Positions 12,795 through 25,446 are shown, counted from the stretch's first letter. The stretch: DNA of 64,000 nt from Dirofilaria immitis (GCA_024305405.1 JAKNDB010000085.1:1-64000); one strand, 5' to 3'. Notes: generated by a model not told the origin, from the sequence alone. A program made the numbers and translations.

Positions 12795-15700
12795 AATTAT
12801 AATATATTAATTACATCCGTTTATTCTAATTCATTTCAATATTGTCAGTTAATATTTTGAAATTCGAATACTTTTAAAATTGCTTGCACAAATTTTGATA
12901 TGTTTAAATTTTTAAACGTTTTTAAACGTCTTTCATTTGAATTAAAAAAATTTTATTTCAACTATTTCTTATTTTTCTTTTTAGAATTTTAAATTTTCTT
13001 TTTTTGCATTTTTTTCCGAAATTATTATTTATAATTTTATTAAGAATAACTTTCTCAAACTTCATCGAAATTTCAAGAAATACTAATTTATTTTAATTTC
13101 TTCTTTAAAATTTAATAAAATTTCTGGTGAAATTTAATGAAGAATTCTGATATTAACTCCGAACTGCAATTTATTTATTTTTATTTCATTTAATTTATTA
13201 TTAAATGATAATCTTTCCTATGAAACATTTTATTTGATCGTTATTTTAAACATACTATGTAAAATTGAAATGCTATCATGATGGAAATGTCAAATTAAAG
13301 TAAGTCGTCAAAATGCTTAGCTTTTTTTTTTTTTTTAAATCTTCGAAAATATTGACAAAAGTTGAAAAAATTAATTTTTTTATTTATTGGTGAAATAAAA
13401 AACTTCTATATTACTTCCTCTAAATGATATTGCAAAAGGGAATTCAAAAATTCAAAAACAATTCAAATAAATAATTTAATTCACTGAAATATAATTCAAA
13501 TTCTATTTTGATTGGAAAAGTTATTGTAATTCAAATTTTTTGCTTCAGAACTCTTTTTTTCTAATTAATTATATCAAATCCATTTTCATATCACATGATA
13601 ACTATACATAATATTTCGGAGAAATGATTACTCAAAAATCTAATCATAACTAATTATAAGTATTTATATTTTCATCATAACTTTAAATTGATAACGTAAA
13701 AAAGACTGCAAGAAAGTTTTATTCTTCTAGATAAAATCAAGGAAACAGGTGTGTTTTCTCAATATATCACAAATGTAAAGAAAAAGGAAATTTCTTTTTG
13801 GAAACATATAAATCTCATCGGATTTTTCATTTTGTACATAATTTATTTATTAGAAGCTAAAAAAAAAGTTGAACTTAAATTATGCTTAATTTAATTCCTT
13901 CATTTACCATTTAATCAATCGATCAATTCTTATCTATCATTAAAAGTGGAATATGTTTTAAATTAAAAGTGGAATATATTAAAATATCAACTCTCATCAT
14001 TAAAAGTGGAATATGTTTTAAAATTAAAATTAGTAGCCATACTGTTTTCTTCGGTAAAAATTTTGGTAAATTATTGGCCTTAAAATGCTTAAATGATATT
14101 TTAATTAAATAAAACAATTTTTATAAAACAAATGATAAGATAATAAGTTAAAAATGGTAAAATAATCATTTATAAAAACAACAGTTGCATCAAACAAATC
14201 GATTAAGATTTCTTCTTTTTAAAATTTTCTTAAACAATAATAGCAGAAAAAGAAAAAAAATTTGAGAAAGAAATGAAAAATACGAAGAGAAATAGAAATT
14301 TTATATAAAAAATGTAGGAAGTTGAAATAATAAAAAATTAAAAGACAAATTAATATTTTTTTATATTAAAAAAAGAAAAAAAGTGTAAAGAAAAGGAAAA
14401 AAGGGAAAATATAAAGCATATTGCAAATTTCTATTTCAAAGTCTTTTTTAAAAGATAAAACAAAAATAAATTTTTATCTATCAACTAACAGCTGTTAAGC
14501 ATTACTTTAGACTGCTTAACATACCTGTTTAAGTTTAACTATCAATCAGTTTATTATTTATGACTATTTGACTTTTTGATTATAATTTTCAATCAATTTA
14601 TTTACATTTTATACTTCGATAATTGATTAATTAATAATTTTAATCATCTGCTTCACCATAAATTATTTCCTTAATAATTATTTTCTGCATAACATAAGCT
14701 AATATTATCATTATTACCATTATTATTATTATTTCTCTTTATTAGCTTTCAAAATCTTTAATTGATATTTTCGATGATTTGTTACAACAATAATCGTTAT
14801 CGCTATTCTATTTAGTATTACTGTCTAAAAAAAAAAAACGAAAAACCCTTTCTTGATATGGGAGGACGATTGAAGTTTCACAGATAATTATATTTGGCAA
14901 GGTATATTGGACTGGTAGTTGCTGATATTAACAGGAAGAAATTGTTTCACCATTTAAAGATTTTTCGCTTTTTCCGGGAGGAGGAAAGGATTTTGTTTCT
15001 ATTAGACGTGAGAGCCTGATTGTACACCGATCGTTTAACGCTGGGCCTTACTGAACAATAATTCAAGAAAACCCTTTGATGAGTAACGCACTCTTTATCT
15101 ATCCTTCGTTTATTGTGTGATTGACTGTTATCATTTTGTTATCACTATTTTATTTGAAATTCCCTAATTATTATTATTATTATTCATATCGTTTTTATAA
15201 TTATTATTAGTTACATTCAATGATTCGCTGCATCAATCATCAATTATAATCATTGCTAATATTTTATGTTTAATCGAAATAAATACTAACTATTACTATT
15301 AATTTATGACTATTTTCGTCATCGATTATAAAGTATTATCAAAATTTTCCGAATATTATCCTATCAATAAAAGTAATCATCGATTTGTGAAAAAATTACG
15401 TATTAAATCCAAGAAATACCATGAAACAGTATTAGTAATACTAACATAACATTAATCATAATTACTGCTTTATCGTAAAGTTGATAAAATTCATTACAAC
15501 AAATTATCAAAGCAATAATGATTATCTGTAAAATGCATGCATGCAATATTGCAGTGTATACAACAAGATTACTTTTCTTGAACTCTTGCTGCAAATTAGC
15601 GAGTATTAATTGCTTGCACTGCATTGCATTGTACCAAGAAATGCTTGTTACATGCATTATTGTACTACATTGGTATTGAAATGAAATTTTATAGTTCAAT

Positions 15701-17370
15701 GATATATTATTACTTTGACCTTTCTGTTTGAGTAAATAACAAATCCTATCCCATCATACTATTCCGTTATCAAAAAAAAGAAAAAAAATTTCGTTGAAAA
15801 TCAAAACGATGAAAGTATATGCGAAAAGTTTAAATTAGCAATCAGTACTTTGTGTTTTTCGTTAAAGCTAAGGCTCTTTTTTTTCTCTTTCTCAAACTTC
15901 ATCTTACAATTTATAGCATTTCAAATATTACGCTTCGTCCTCTTTCATCGTCATTACCTATTTTGATTTGATAATTTAAAATTAATAAATATTGAATAAA
16001 CGATCAACCGTAATAATTTTTTACTGATACTGTATTTAACAGATGATTGATACAATTCATTTATTGATTTCTTATTTTTTTTTTTATTCTGTTTATTTTT
16101 CCAATTTTTGTTAGACAAATAAAGTTATAAATATGGTAGTGATATTTTTCTAAATAATAATATGTTTCAAATTTTAGCCATAATTTCGACTCATTTTTTT
16201 TTCTTTGTAATTTATTAATAGTGGCATTCTAAATTAGATTTCTTCATTTTTCTTTGCTATTTTTTTTTCGGTTAAAATTCAATTTAAAATAACTGCTTCA
16301 AATTAATTAATTGATTAATTCGAATTAATTACTTAATTCGAATTAATAAAAACGTAATAACAAATAAATTTTTAGGCATATTAATTGAATAATTCATTAA
16401 AAAAGCATATGCTGTTTTAAATTTAATAATAACGAATTAAAAAAGATTATCACAATATTTGAAATCAGATTACTTAGTCATTTAACAAAATGGCTTTTTA
16501 ACTATTAAAAAAATTTACATGTTTTGTAGTAATTGATAAAGCAATGTAGTTTTTAATTAAACATCGATTAATGAATAAATTTATCCATGATAGTTTTCAA
16601 TTCTAATGGTTTAATTATTAATCAAATAAATTTTATATATTAATTTCTATTATAAACGATCTTTTATTTATAGAACAATTAAAATGACGAATTATTGATA
16701 ATAAGAATTATTCTTAAAATTGGAATAATTTTAGAATGATCATTGAAATTATCGAATTATTTGATTCTTTGGTTCCTAATCGTTTATTCGTTTAAAATTG
16801 CATTATTTTTCAACTATAAATACATCAAATTTAAGCCATAAATGATCCATTCATTTAGTTAACATATCAATTGTATTTTAAATAGTAAATTTATTAATCA
16901 TAAATATATGACTTTAAGTATTTAATTTTAAACGTATCAACAATTCATTAAAATATGGCATAAGTGTATGCGTCAAACGTGTAACGAAGAATATTTAAAA
17001 ATGGAATAAAATAAAATTAAAAAGTGTTTTGCAAATTATAGATAAATTTACGTGTAAAATATGCCTATAGCACGTGCAATTAAAAATATTCACGCATTTA
17101 TAACGATTGGTCTTCGTCATTAATACCACTTGAAATATTAATAATATATACGTTAATTGATGCATTTATGTTTATGAACGTGGAATGTCCTAAAATGAAC
17201 GTCGAGATATTGAATTACAACAACGTGAATAGCATGAAATATTTGACGTAAATTTAAAAGTAATTCCTAATAAATTTTAATTATTTTATAAATCAAATTA
17301 TTTTGAAAAATTATTATTAGCATAAATTGTGCGTAATAGGACATGAAAAATTTAGTGGGAAATTATTTTT
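12795..17370. other. Long gene-poor interval
   Basis: No gene was recognised. A short imperfect direct repeat (about 50 bases, containing 'cattaaaagtggaatatg') lies at 13936-14020. A relatively GC-rich patch lies at about 14850-15060, without an open frame of note. The minus-strand open frame at 15403-15699 shows no motif and is not called. Confidence 0.45.
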
Positions 17371-17762
17371 AAGTATTTTTTTCTAATTTCTAATTTAAAT
17401 AATATTATATTAAGTATTTTTTCTAATTTCTAATTTAAATAATATTATATTAAGTATTTTTCTAATTTCTAATTTAAATAATATTATATTAAGTATTTTT
17501 TCTAATTTCTAATTTAAATAATATTATATTAAGTATTTTTCTAATTTCTAATTTAAATAATATTATATTAAGTATTTTTTCTAATTTCTAATTTAAATAA
17601 TATTATATTAAGTATTTTTCTAATTTCTAATTTAAATAATATTATATTAAGTATTTTTCTAATTTCTAATTTAATTAATATTATATTAAGTATTTTTCTA
17701 ATTTCTAATTTAAATAATATTATATTAAGTATTTTTCTAATTTCTAATTTAAATAATATTTA
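17371..17762. repeat. Minisatellite, about 10 copies of a 39-41 bp unit
   Basis: The unit begins aagtatttttctaatttc and ends with aataatattatatt. Ten copies start near 17371, 17412, 17452, 17491, 17531, 17570, 17610, 17649, 17688 and 17727. Copies differ mainly in the length of the T run (5 to 7), and one copy has taatta for taaata. Confidence 0.9.
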
Positions 17763-18029
17763 CTTCATTTTTATAGTATAATTAATAACTGTTTAACTTT
17801 TCATATGTTTTTTAATTTTCAAAATGTATTTAATAATCATTCAACTCCCGAAACATAACTATAACTATTTAATTTTTAAGATTTGACGAGTAATTATTTT
17901 AAGCATTCAAAAATGTTCACTTATTTAAAAAATAAAATTGCATGAAATAACACTTTTCTATAATATTAATAAAATACAGTACTAATCTTATGCTATTATA
18001 TTTACCAAAAATGATTAAATTATGATGAA

Positions 18030-18058
18030 ATATACATATATATATATATATATATATG
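18030..18058. repeat. TA dinucleotide microsatellite
   Basis: An alternating TA tract lies just 5' of the potassium-channel exon. Confidence 0.8.
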
Positions 18059-18833
18059 TAGTTCTGTAATATTAGTAACAATACATTAACACTTCATTTT
18101 AATTCTTCCGTACCTAGTATTTAAATTCTCTTCAATATTATTATTTTGCATATTCAAAATTTTGAGAAAATATGTTTCAGGTTACGGAAATATATATCCA
18201 GTAACAGCACTTGGACGTTTATTGACGTTAGTTTACGCATTCCTTGGTATACCGTTAACATTATTTTCACTTATCGCATTAGGTGGCTTATTCGCGCGAT
18301 TTTGCTAAATTTTATGAATAATGCTAACCAAAACACTAGCTCAATCATTTCGAGTTGTCTCGAAAGATCTAGAAAAGCATATTGTAAGAACGAATTCAGA
18401 CAATTATTGATTTTTATCCTGAAAATGCTATCAGAAATAATCAAGAACAATGATTACTACTCATCTTTGCTTCAAAAGTTTTACCACCAAGAAATTACAC
18501 AGAAACATGAGTTTAACTTTTTGGCTATTACTTGCTAATATTTAGCTTTATGATTGAAAATTTAAGCTTTCTAACATTTCGAAAGTATTTATTGCTATGG
18601 GAATTAATGCTGAAGATGAATTTTAAAAAATCAATTAAATAAAATTTAATTTCAATTAGAAATAAAAAAATAATAAATCCTACAGCCATTGCTTTCATTA
18701 ACGAAGAAGATCTTTTTTAATTAATTTATATTTCATTTTATTTACATTAACTAAAGTATGAAAATATTCGAAGCAACCATTTTCGCATATATTGGAAAGA
18801 AATTCTAATCGATAATTAGTATTTTTGATTATT

Positions 18834-18985
18834 TCACTATTAATTATTGAAAACTTATCACAGTTATTATTAATTATTGAAAACTTATCACAGTTATTAT
18901 TAATTATTGAAAACTTATCACAGTTATTATTAATTATTGAAAACTTATCACAGTTATTATTAATTATTGAAATCTTATCACAACA
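18834..18985. repeat. 30-bp tandem repeat, 5 copies
   Basis: The unit ttattattaattattgaaa + acttatcacag is repeated at exact 30-base spacing, and the last copy is altered. It lies in the interval between the two potassium-channel exons. Because the period is a multiple of three, the array stays open on both strands and creates apparent 66-aa and 99-aa frames. These are artefacts of the repeat. Confidence 0.9.
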
Positions 18986-19105
18986 TTTCGGTTCCAAGAA
19001 AATGAGTATTCCAATGATTTATTAAATAATAATATGAAATTTTAATTTATTTTTGAAAATAATCAAATAAAGTGATCTAAAAAGTTTATATTTTATTTGA
19101 AATCA

Positions 19106-19250
19106 AAAATTAATTAATAATTAAGAACAATTAAATTGAATTATTATAATTAATAATTAAGAACAATTAAATCGAATTATTATAATTAATAATTAAGAAC
19201 AATTAAATCGAATTATTATAATTAATAATTAAGAACCAATTAAATCGAAT
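19106..19250. repeat. 37-bp tandem repeat, 4 copies
   Basis: Four units contain aattaataattaagaacaa followed by ttaaatcgaattattat. They are spaced about 37 bases apart and lie immediately 5' of the second potassium-channel exon. Confidence 0.85.
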
Positions 19251-19503
19251 TATCAAAAGTTCACGAATTTTATGGATGGCTTAGTTTTTCATTTTCCACT
19301 CATTTTGCTTTTGTATATTGTTATTGTTTTTTTTTTTTTTTTTAAGGAGCAAAAGATGTCATTATCAGAGACGAGTGCGAATATTTTAGATGAAAATGAG
19401 CAATTACTTAAATTTCCGGTAGGTGTTCTAATTTTAATTACAATTATTTGGGCATTCATTTGCGCCGCCTTATTTCTCGTTCTTGAAAGTGATTGGTCTT
19501 ATG

Positions 19504-21365
19504 GTAAGTCAAATTTTATTATCAGTTATCAATTAAAAACATTTTACTATGATATTCATTTATTCATTTTTTCAAATGCCATTTTAGACTTTAACTTTTT
19601 CAAATTATTCAATCATTTAATTTATTTTGAATACCATTTTTTTTCAAATCAAAAAAACAATAGGTATCATATATTATCAGTAAATAAATGATTAATCAAA
19701 AATAAATCAAAAATAAATGATATCATATATTATCAGTAAATGAATGATTAATTTAAAATCTCAATTTAACCATAATAATCAAATTTAAATTATATGATTA
19801 AAAGGATTAGAAAATGATAAACAATGAAGAAATATTTATCGAATAGAACAAAAGGAATTAATATTGAGGAAAGATGAAATGAAATGTAGTAGTTATTAGT
19901 TTATTAGCATAGATGGGATATTCGGTAATGTATCAAAGGATCGAAGCGAAAAAGTAAAGAATTAAAGATCGGATTAACTGACATCTGGCGAAACCGATCG
20001 CTGTAATGTGTTACCACAACTGCGACAATAATAAGACACTTTCACTTTTCTATACCGTAATCGGAGTATAATAATGGTAATGGTAATGAATATCATCCTT
20101 GAACTATTTCTAATTAGCATATATATCATCATTTGTTGAAAGATGAATGAAGATCCATCATATATGATATTGTGAAAATTTTACTTGATCATATATTATA
20201 GCTTATATATCATATTATTGAAAAAATCTCGATTATTCTCGAAATTTTTCGAAGGTATTGAATTAATGTAAAAAATTTCCAGACTACTTTCCTGGTAATT
20301 TATTGTCTATTACCGTAACAATTCACTCATCTGCAATTCTTTACCAAATTATTTTAAATTCTAATCGATAGTTTGAATTAAATTCTCAATTATGCAATAA
20401 AACTCCTGTCTAAAAGATATTACTCATCTCAATAACTCCTTTTTTTTTAAAAAAGTCATAAATCACTCGATACTTTGATAAAGTGATAATATCACATGTT
20501 AGTGTTGCATATCGATTCATCCGTATATCATGATGGTTAAATTACCCCGAAAGTTCCCTTCTTTTTACCATCATCACAATCGTATGGATCATCATTTAAC
20601 GAACATTGAACTCGTTACGTCAATGCAAATTAAAAATCACTCAAAACTTGCCTAAATTCATTATATATAATAGCAAAAAATAAGTCATACACATCATTGA
20701 CATGAATGATATCGTTTAAATATACTATTATCGTCTCCCAATTTTTTAATAATTTATAATATATTTCCTGTTACTCCAGTTCTCTTTCGATGATATACAG
20801 CTTTTTGTTATAGGATACTATTAATGTAATTTATAATATATCGACAAACAATACAATTTATTTAATAAAACATTATAAATGCTAACAAAGATAAACATGC
20901 TATAATTTATTTCATAATATAATAAGAGACAGACAGAACGGATTTAAAATATTTCAGAAATTGCTCGATAAACGACGCTTCTAAAATGAAATAAAATAAA
21001 ACAACTTAAGAAAGCGTCTGAGAAAATAACTTGAAACAAATGAGAAAATAACTTGAAACAAAAATCAAATTAGAATTATTTACAAATTCAAGAACGGAAA
21101 AATGAAGATGAATAAAGTCAATGTTAATTTTAACAGAGAATTCTTTATTGAAATATGTTGGTTAAATTACAAATAAAAGGGATAAATAATAATCAAATGA
21201 GAAAGTGCTACCGAAATATCACTTATAGAGATTGTGATTAAACAAACAGAGAATGATCAGAAGTGGTCACATCTTCAAATCTTGTTGATGAAATATTTTT
21301 TTCTTTAGTGTGAAAAAGATAAAAATAAACAATAAAATGAATAATTATATGCAAAACTTTCACTT
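19504..21365. other. Interval between the K2P remnant and the sHSP gene
   Basis: No exon was recognised. In particular, no second K2P pore signature (TIGxGD-like) was seen on the plus strand. Confidence 0.45.
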
Positions 21366-22481
21366 TTACTGCGCTGTTTCATTTGACGCTGATTTTTGAT
21401 TTCCTTCCTGCTCCTTCGGAGATGCTCGAATTGGAATGTTTCTTGCTGCAGGCGTGCCAATTGCTGTTTTGTTTGCACAAATTGTTAACACTCCTTTATC
21501 TGATAAGTGTGATTCGATTGTGTCAGGTTGCACTTCTTCGGGCAAGACATATTTTCGAACAAAATGACGTTCGATACTGCCGTGTCCCGCCGGATCAGTA
21601 CGCTCCTTATGGTGTCCCTCGATAATTAGCTCACGATCTCGAACCGATACAGAAAGCTCCTTGGGATGGAAATGGGAAACATCAGCTCGAACTGCATATT
21701 TATCTTTTTCATTTATTACCTGAAATTTATTGAATTTAGTTTGAAACATGCAGATAAGACGAAATGGTCAAAGAATCACTACATTACAGAAATATCTTGA
21801 TATATTTGTGGAACAATCAGTCAGTCATGGTTCAAAGAAACTCTCACAGAATATTTCGGAAATAAATAATAATGCAGAAGAAAACTTAACGATCAACCTC
21901 GCTAATGATACAGTGATATTTTTGGCTATTTGTCTTTAACAAAACGCTAGATAAACAATAAATCTCCCGTTAACCGAAAAAAAAACTTTTGCCACATCTA
22001 CTTTCTATTTTCATACCAAACATCAAAAACTTGCATGATAAAAACTTCGAAAACTGTTTTATATAAATGCCAATTAGTTGAATGACCAGTCATTGAAAAC
22101 AAAAAGGGACAAAGAACTCCATGTGGCTATGAGCACATTTAAGGCTATGACTAAATTTCCATGAATCTTCCCATTTAATATCAATACGTCTAATATCATT
22201 ATTATATCAGTAATTCGATCATACGATTTAAGCATTAAGCTAATTTGAATGCAACGTATGCTCGTTGCAATTATCATACAAAAATTTTATAATTTTACCT
22301 CTCCAAGTGTATTTCCAATATTACATTCGTTTAGTACCGGTTGATGCAACCAATATGGTGCAACACTTTGAAGTGGACGATATGATCTGTCATCGAATGT
22401 ATTGTCGAGAAGATTCACTATGAAACGTTCCATTGGTGACGTATAGAAATAATCGCGAGGATTATAACGGAAAAGCGACAT
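21366..22481 (-). CDS. Small heat-shock protein, alpha-crystallin family (OV25/HSP-16-like)
   Basis: This is an ATP-independent holdase chaperone. Exon 1 is 22481-22299 (61 codons, from MSLFRYNPRDYF). Exon 2 is 21719-21366 (117 codons plus stop). The 578-base intron has donor GAG|GTAAAA and acceptor AATTTCAG. Both exons are in phase 0, giving 178 residues. Residues 62 to about 145 are the alpha-crystallin domain: DKYAVRADVSHFHPKELSV, then RELIIEGHHKER, then HGSIERHFVRKYVLPEEV, ending with GVLTICAN, the usual A/GxLxI motif. The short polar C-terminal tail is as in the family. The start is chosen because the N-terminus matches the filarial OV25 family as I recall it, and because an acceptor (CCCAATTTAG) lies 19 bases before the ATG, suggesting SL trans-splicing or a leader intron. 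A heat-shock element and TATA box lie about 0.57-0.7 kb upstream. The frame is intact. Confidence 0.93.
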
Positions 22482-22500
22482 TGTTGGACTTATTGATTTC

Positions 22501-22510
22501 CTAAATTGGG
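22501..22510 (-). promoter_or_regulatory. Splice acceptor before the sHSP start codon
   Basis: On the minus strand CCCAATTTAG ends 19 bases before the ATG. It could receive a spliced leader, or the 5' leader exon from the promoter at about 23.05 kb. Confidence 0.5.
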
Positions 22511-22859
22511 AAATATTTAAAGAAATTATGTACAAATTTTAAAAAGATCTTGAATACATCGAAAGTGATTAGTGCAACACTGTCCTACCACAACTAATCA
22601 ATAGAACAAACAACAGCTGACAAACATAAACAACGAAGATGAAATATTTGAAATATGGCAAAAGAAAGAAAAACGGTATTTTAAGCCTTGCTCGAAGTTT
22701 AGCTCAGTAATAAAGAACTAAAGTGAAATAGGAAGGGCAATATGAATATTAGAGAATTATTAGTCCATCCAATGACAACTGATAAATTCAGTCATCATCT
22801 ACTCCTATTAGATGAGAATAATATCATTTCAAGACTACCCGACCGTTTAGTCTTAGACC

Positions 22860-23049
22860 CATTCTGATCAATTAACCAACATTCCAGAAAAAGCGAAAAC
22901 AATCGATAAAGAGAAACACGCAACGAGAGTTATCGGACTATCCCACCGGATCCGGTCCACAGAGTAGCAAAAGACAGCGCCGAATAACCCCAGGCTCGAC
23001 CCAGTCCACAACAATTGCAACAAGCAAAGTCGCCTCCGACCGCAAGCTC
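22860..23049 (-). other. Locally GC-rich leader-like region upstream of the sHSP
   Basis: This stretch is clearly less AT-rich than its surroundings, with CGGATCCGG, GGCGACTTTG and similar on the minus strand. It lies directly downstream of the minus-strand TATA box, so it is best read as the transcribed leader of the heat-shock transcript. It is absent from the second promoter copy at 30.07 kb. Confidence 0.4.
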
Positions 23050-23052
23050 TGC

Positions 23053-23059
23053 TTATATA
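23053..23059 (-). promoter_or_regulatory. TATA box of the heat-shock promoter (copy A)
   Basis: The minus strand reads GTATATAAGCAGAGC. It lies about 100 bases downstream of the heat-shock element and about 570 bases before the sHSP ATG. Confidence 0.6.
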
Positions 23060-23157
23060 CCTCTTCGATGGAATTTTCCAGTAATTTCTAGCAAAAACGA
23101 ACGTCTATCGCATATTGATTAATCTGTTATGCACTCTTGCAATGGCAGAGGAGATCG

Positions 23158-23181
23158 CTCTGGAACATTCTAGCACGTTCT
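23158..23181 (-). promoter_or_regulatory. Heat-shock element (copy A)
   Basis: The minus strand reads AGAACGTGCTAGAATGTTCCAG, i.e. alternating nGAAn/nTTCn units in 5-base register (the AGAA-TG-TTC core is perfect and the flanking units degenerate). This is the binding site class of HSF-1. Its order before the TATA box fits a promoter firing toward the sHSP gene. Confidence 0.65.
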
Positions 23182-24519
23182 CTCTGTTCTTCTGTTTGTC
23201 CTATTTTTGCATTTATCGATCAAAGGTTGTTGCAAAATTGGGACTTGATGTAAATGGGATTACTAATTGATAGTAAGGTCACGTGGATAGTTCACTGAAC
23301 GTTTGAAAAAGTTCATTTTAGTTAGCGAACAATTGATAATAGGGTCACGTAACAAAAATATGTTCCACGTAAACATTAATGAACATATAAATATCTCCTG
23401 AGAATTTTTAATTTTTGCAAATATTTGTGTAAATATCACTATTGATTACAAGCATAGATAGTAATTAATTAATTAGCAGTAGGAAATTGGAAATGAATTA
23501 AATTTAATTGAATCAAAATATTTCAAAGTTTGTGATAAACAATAATAGAAATTGGCCATTCTCAATTTATAATTAATAGTATATATAATTAATAATTAAT
23601 AGTATACCTATACTTGCCGGTAAATTATATAATTCATCGAGTTTTGAATTATAAGGAAAATAAAATCGCTGACGCTTTTTCTCGAGAAATTTCGGGAAAA
23701 TTTTACTCTGTCAGATCTTTCGTTGGATATTGTTGAATTTGAAATGGTAAGTTTTACGAATATAATGAGAGATATTTGAATACTCTTAAAATCAGAAAAG
23801 TCACAAGTTTTTTGTATTCTGTGCTCTTCCATCGACCGCTTTATAATAGAAAAAGTTCCAAATCAAATAATTTCTATATGAACGTTTTATTGACATATTT
23901 TGCTTTGTTCAATTCTAATTGATATTTTTATTTCGAATTTTAATATCTTGTCGTTTTTTTATTTCGAATTTTAATTTCTTGTCGTTTTTTTTATTTCGAA
24001 TTTTGGTTTCTTGTCATTTTTTTAACTTCCACGTTTTATAATTACAGGCGGCAATATTCCATCACATTTACTAATAAGGATATTGTCATGAACGTTTTTT
24101 CTTTTTCTTGTGAAGAAGTGGTGACGATGGATAGAGTATCTTGAAAGATACTAGTCAATAGAACTTTTATTGATATCTATTACTACGCAGTATAATAAAG
24201 ATATATCGTTAATATAATTAAAATAAAATCAAAAATTAAAATATCGTTGGAAGAACTGCTAACGAAGAACCAAGGTAGCGAAAATGATATGAGGAACGAA
24301 TGACAAATTCGTTTATAATGAAGATGTTTAGAAAACATTCTCTTCGTTGTATAAGTATAGCCAAGAAACAGTTTAAACGTTGCATATATATGTGAATTAG
24401 TTTACGGTATTTTACTATTGAAGATAAGCAAAGATGAAAATTAGATAAATGATTCGTTACATCAGAGATCAATTCGTTTATGCTAGGTAATGAGTATGCA
24501 AAATATAAAATGTTTCTGG

Positions 24520-25446
24520 TTATTCTGACATTCTCGACTGAAGAAGATTAAATATTTCAGAGAAAATAATCAGGATTTGCCTTTTCTTAAATTTAAAACA
24601 TATTGAGCAAATTAAATCAAATGTCACTTTAATAGCAATTCTTATCAATGACAATACAAGAATACTTACACTAAAGATAATCAATTTCCAATGCATTCCC
24701 AGTTCTGATAAATTTTTTTTCGTTTGGGCAACTTTATCAAATTCGCCTTCTAGTTCTTCCATTAATTCCTTTCCTTGTTCTTCTCAAAAGAGTTTAGTCT
24801 TCGGCTCCACAGTTGCTCGATTAATAGTTTCGTTTAGGATATTTCTTTTCTCATGTTTTAATTGAATTTTCCATAATCATTATAATGTCACCATTCATTG
24901 AATAAGGATTGATAAATTCACAATTAGTCATTGCCATTTTTCTTATCCATGATTGTAATTCATCTATAGTAATATGATTCTTATATATTTGACCATTAAA
25001 AATTTCCATATATACTTCGGTTGCACATTTCTCACTTCGAGTTTTACAGTACTCAACATTATCAAGATCGGATACTAACCTTATTCCATTGTATAGATAA
25101 ATTTTTTTCTTCCAAGAGTGTGAAATTTGAAGTTGATTAACATCTCTATCCTAGCCAGCCAAATGAATACTGAACTTCATCATTCATTATCCATTTATTG
25201 GAAGAGTTCTGCTCTAAATTATTATCTTTTAAAGATATGTGAAGAGGTAGGTAATATAGTTATTTATTCCAATACTACTGATAAACAATAATCTAAGAAA
25301 GGCTTTAGCATCTTTGGCATTTCACATGAATGAGTGCGTTTTTCTGTATTATGTAAGATGTAAGCTAAATTTGTACATCTTTGTCTATAAGCTATGACAC
25401 CCAAAGCCCTTTCTCTTATAGTCACAACTGTACCATGATCTACCAC
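24520..25446 (-). pseudogene. Unidentified minus-strand gene remnant
   Basis: Several coding-like pieces run in order on the minus strand. From 25446 a frame opens after a TTTTTTTGTAG acceptor (VVDHGTVVTIRERALGVI). About 25240-25145 gives a piece ending SFGWL before a frame break. About 25140-24855 holds two or more cysteines (EYCKTRSEKCATEV, then AMTNCEFINP) and ends at a TGA. About 24762-24685 gives MEELEGEFDKVAQTKK and runs into a GTAAGT donor. Codon use and the absence of stops within each piece suggest real former exons, but stops and frame changes separate them. I do not recognise the family. It lies between the promoter repeat copy A and the BEL element, whose candidate LTR begins about 20 bases from the first piece, so that insertion may have cut the gene. 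Confidence 0.4.

Larger units (their letters stand above)
18181..19503 (+). pseudogene. Two-pore-domain potassium channel (TWK/K2P) remnant
   Basis: K2P channels carry background potassium current, with two pore loops per subunit. The exon at 18181, after a TTTCAG acceptor, gives the end of the first selectivity filter and M2: GYGNIYPVTALGR followed by AFLGIPLTLFSLIALGG. It then hits TAA at 18306-18308. The same frame resumes after about 18318 as MLTKTLAQSFRVVSKDLEK, with an intervening piece readable after a one-base shift in a T run. The exon at about 19347-19503, with donor GGTAAGT, gives M3: PVGVLILITIIWAFICAALFLVLESDW. TM1 and the start of pore 1 are not seen upstream. The second pore (TIGxGD) and M4 are not seen before the minus-strand sHSP gene. 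With two hydrophobic segments and half a pore it cannot form a channel, so it is most likely a decayed duplicate. Unrecognised distant exons remain possible. Confidence 0.75.
23050..24090. repeat. Direct repeat copy A (heat-shock promoter repeat)
   Basis: This segment matches 30072-31430 in the same orientation nearly base for base over most of its length: it starts at the TATA box, runs through the heat-shock element, and ends near 'ataattacaggcggcaatattccatca'. Copy A lacks about 335 bases present in copy B at about 31030-31360. The pair flanks a gene remnant and a BEL element, but it is not obviously the LTR pair of that element. Confidence 0.85.

Noticed and set aside
15403..15699. 98-codon minus-strand frame with hydrophobic C-terminus
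   Set aside because: No motif, no splice context, and composition explained by AT-rich sequence.
18698..18997. 99-codon repetitive minus-strand frame (DKFSIINNNC repeats)
   Set aside because: Product of a 30-bp tandem repeat whose period is a multiple of three. The opposite strand is open for the same reason.
21383..21625. 80-codon plus-strand frame over the sHSP gene
   Set aside because: Antisense shadow of the alpha-crystallin domain exon.
23608..23832. Frame beginning MEEHRIQKTC on the minus strand, also at 30665-30907
   Set aside because: Conserved only because both lie in the repeat pair. The C-termini diverge through frame changes and no domain is seen.
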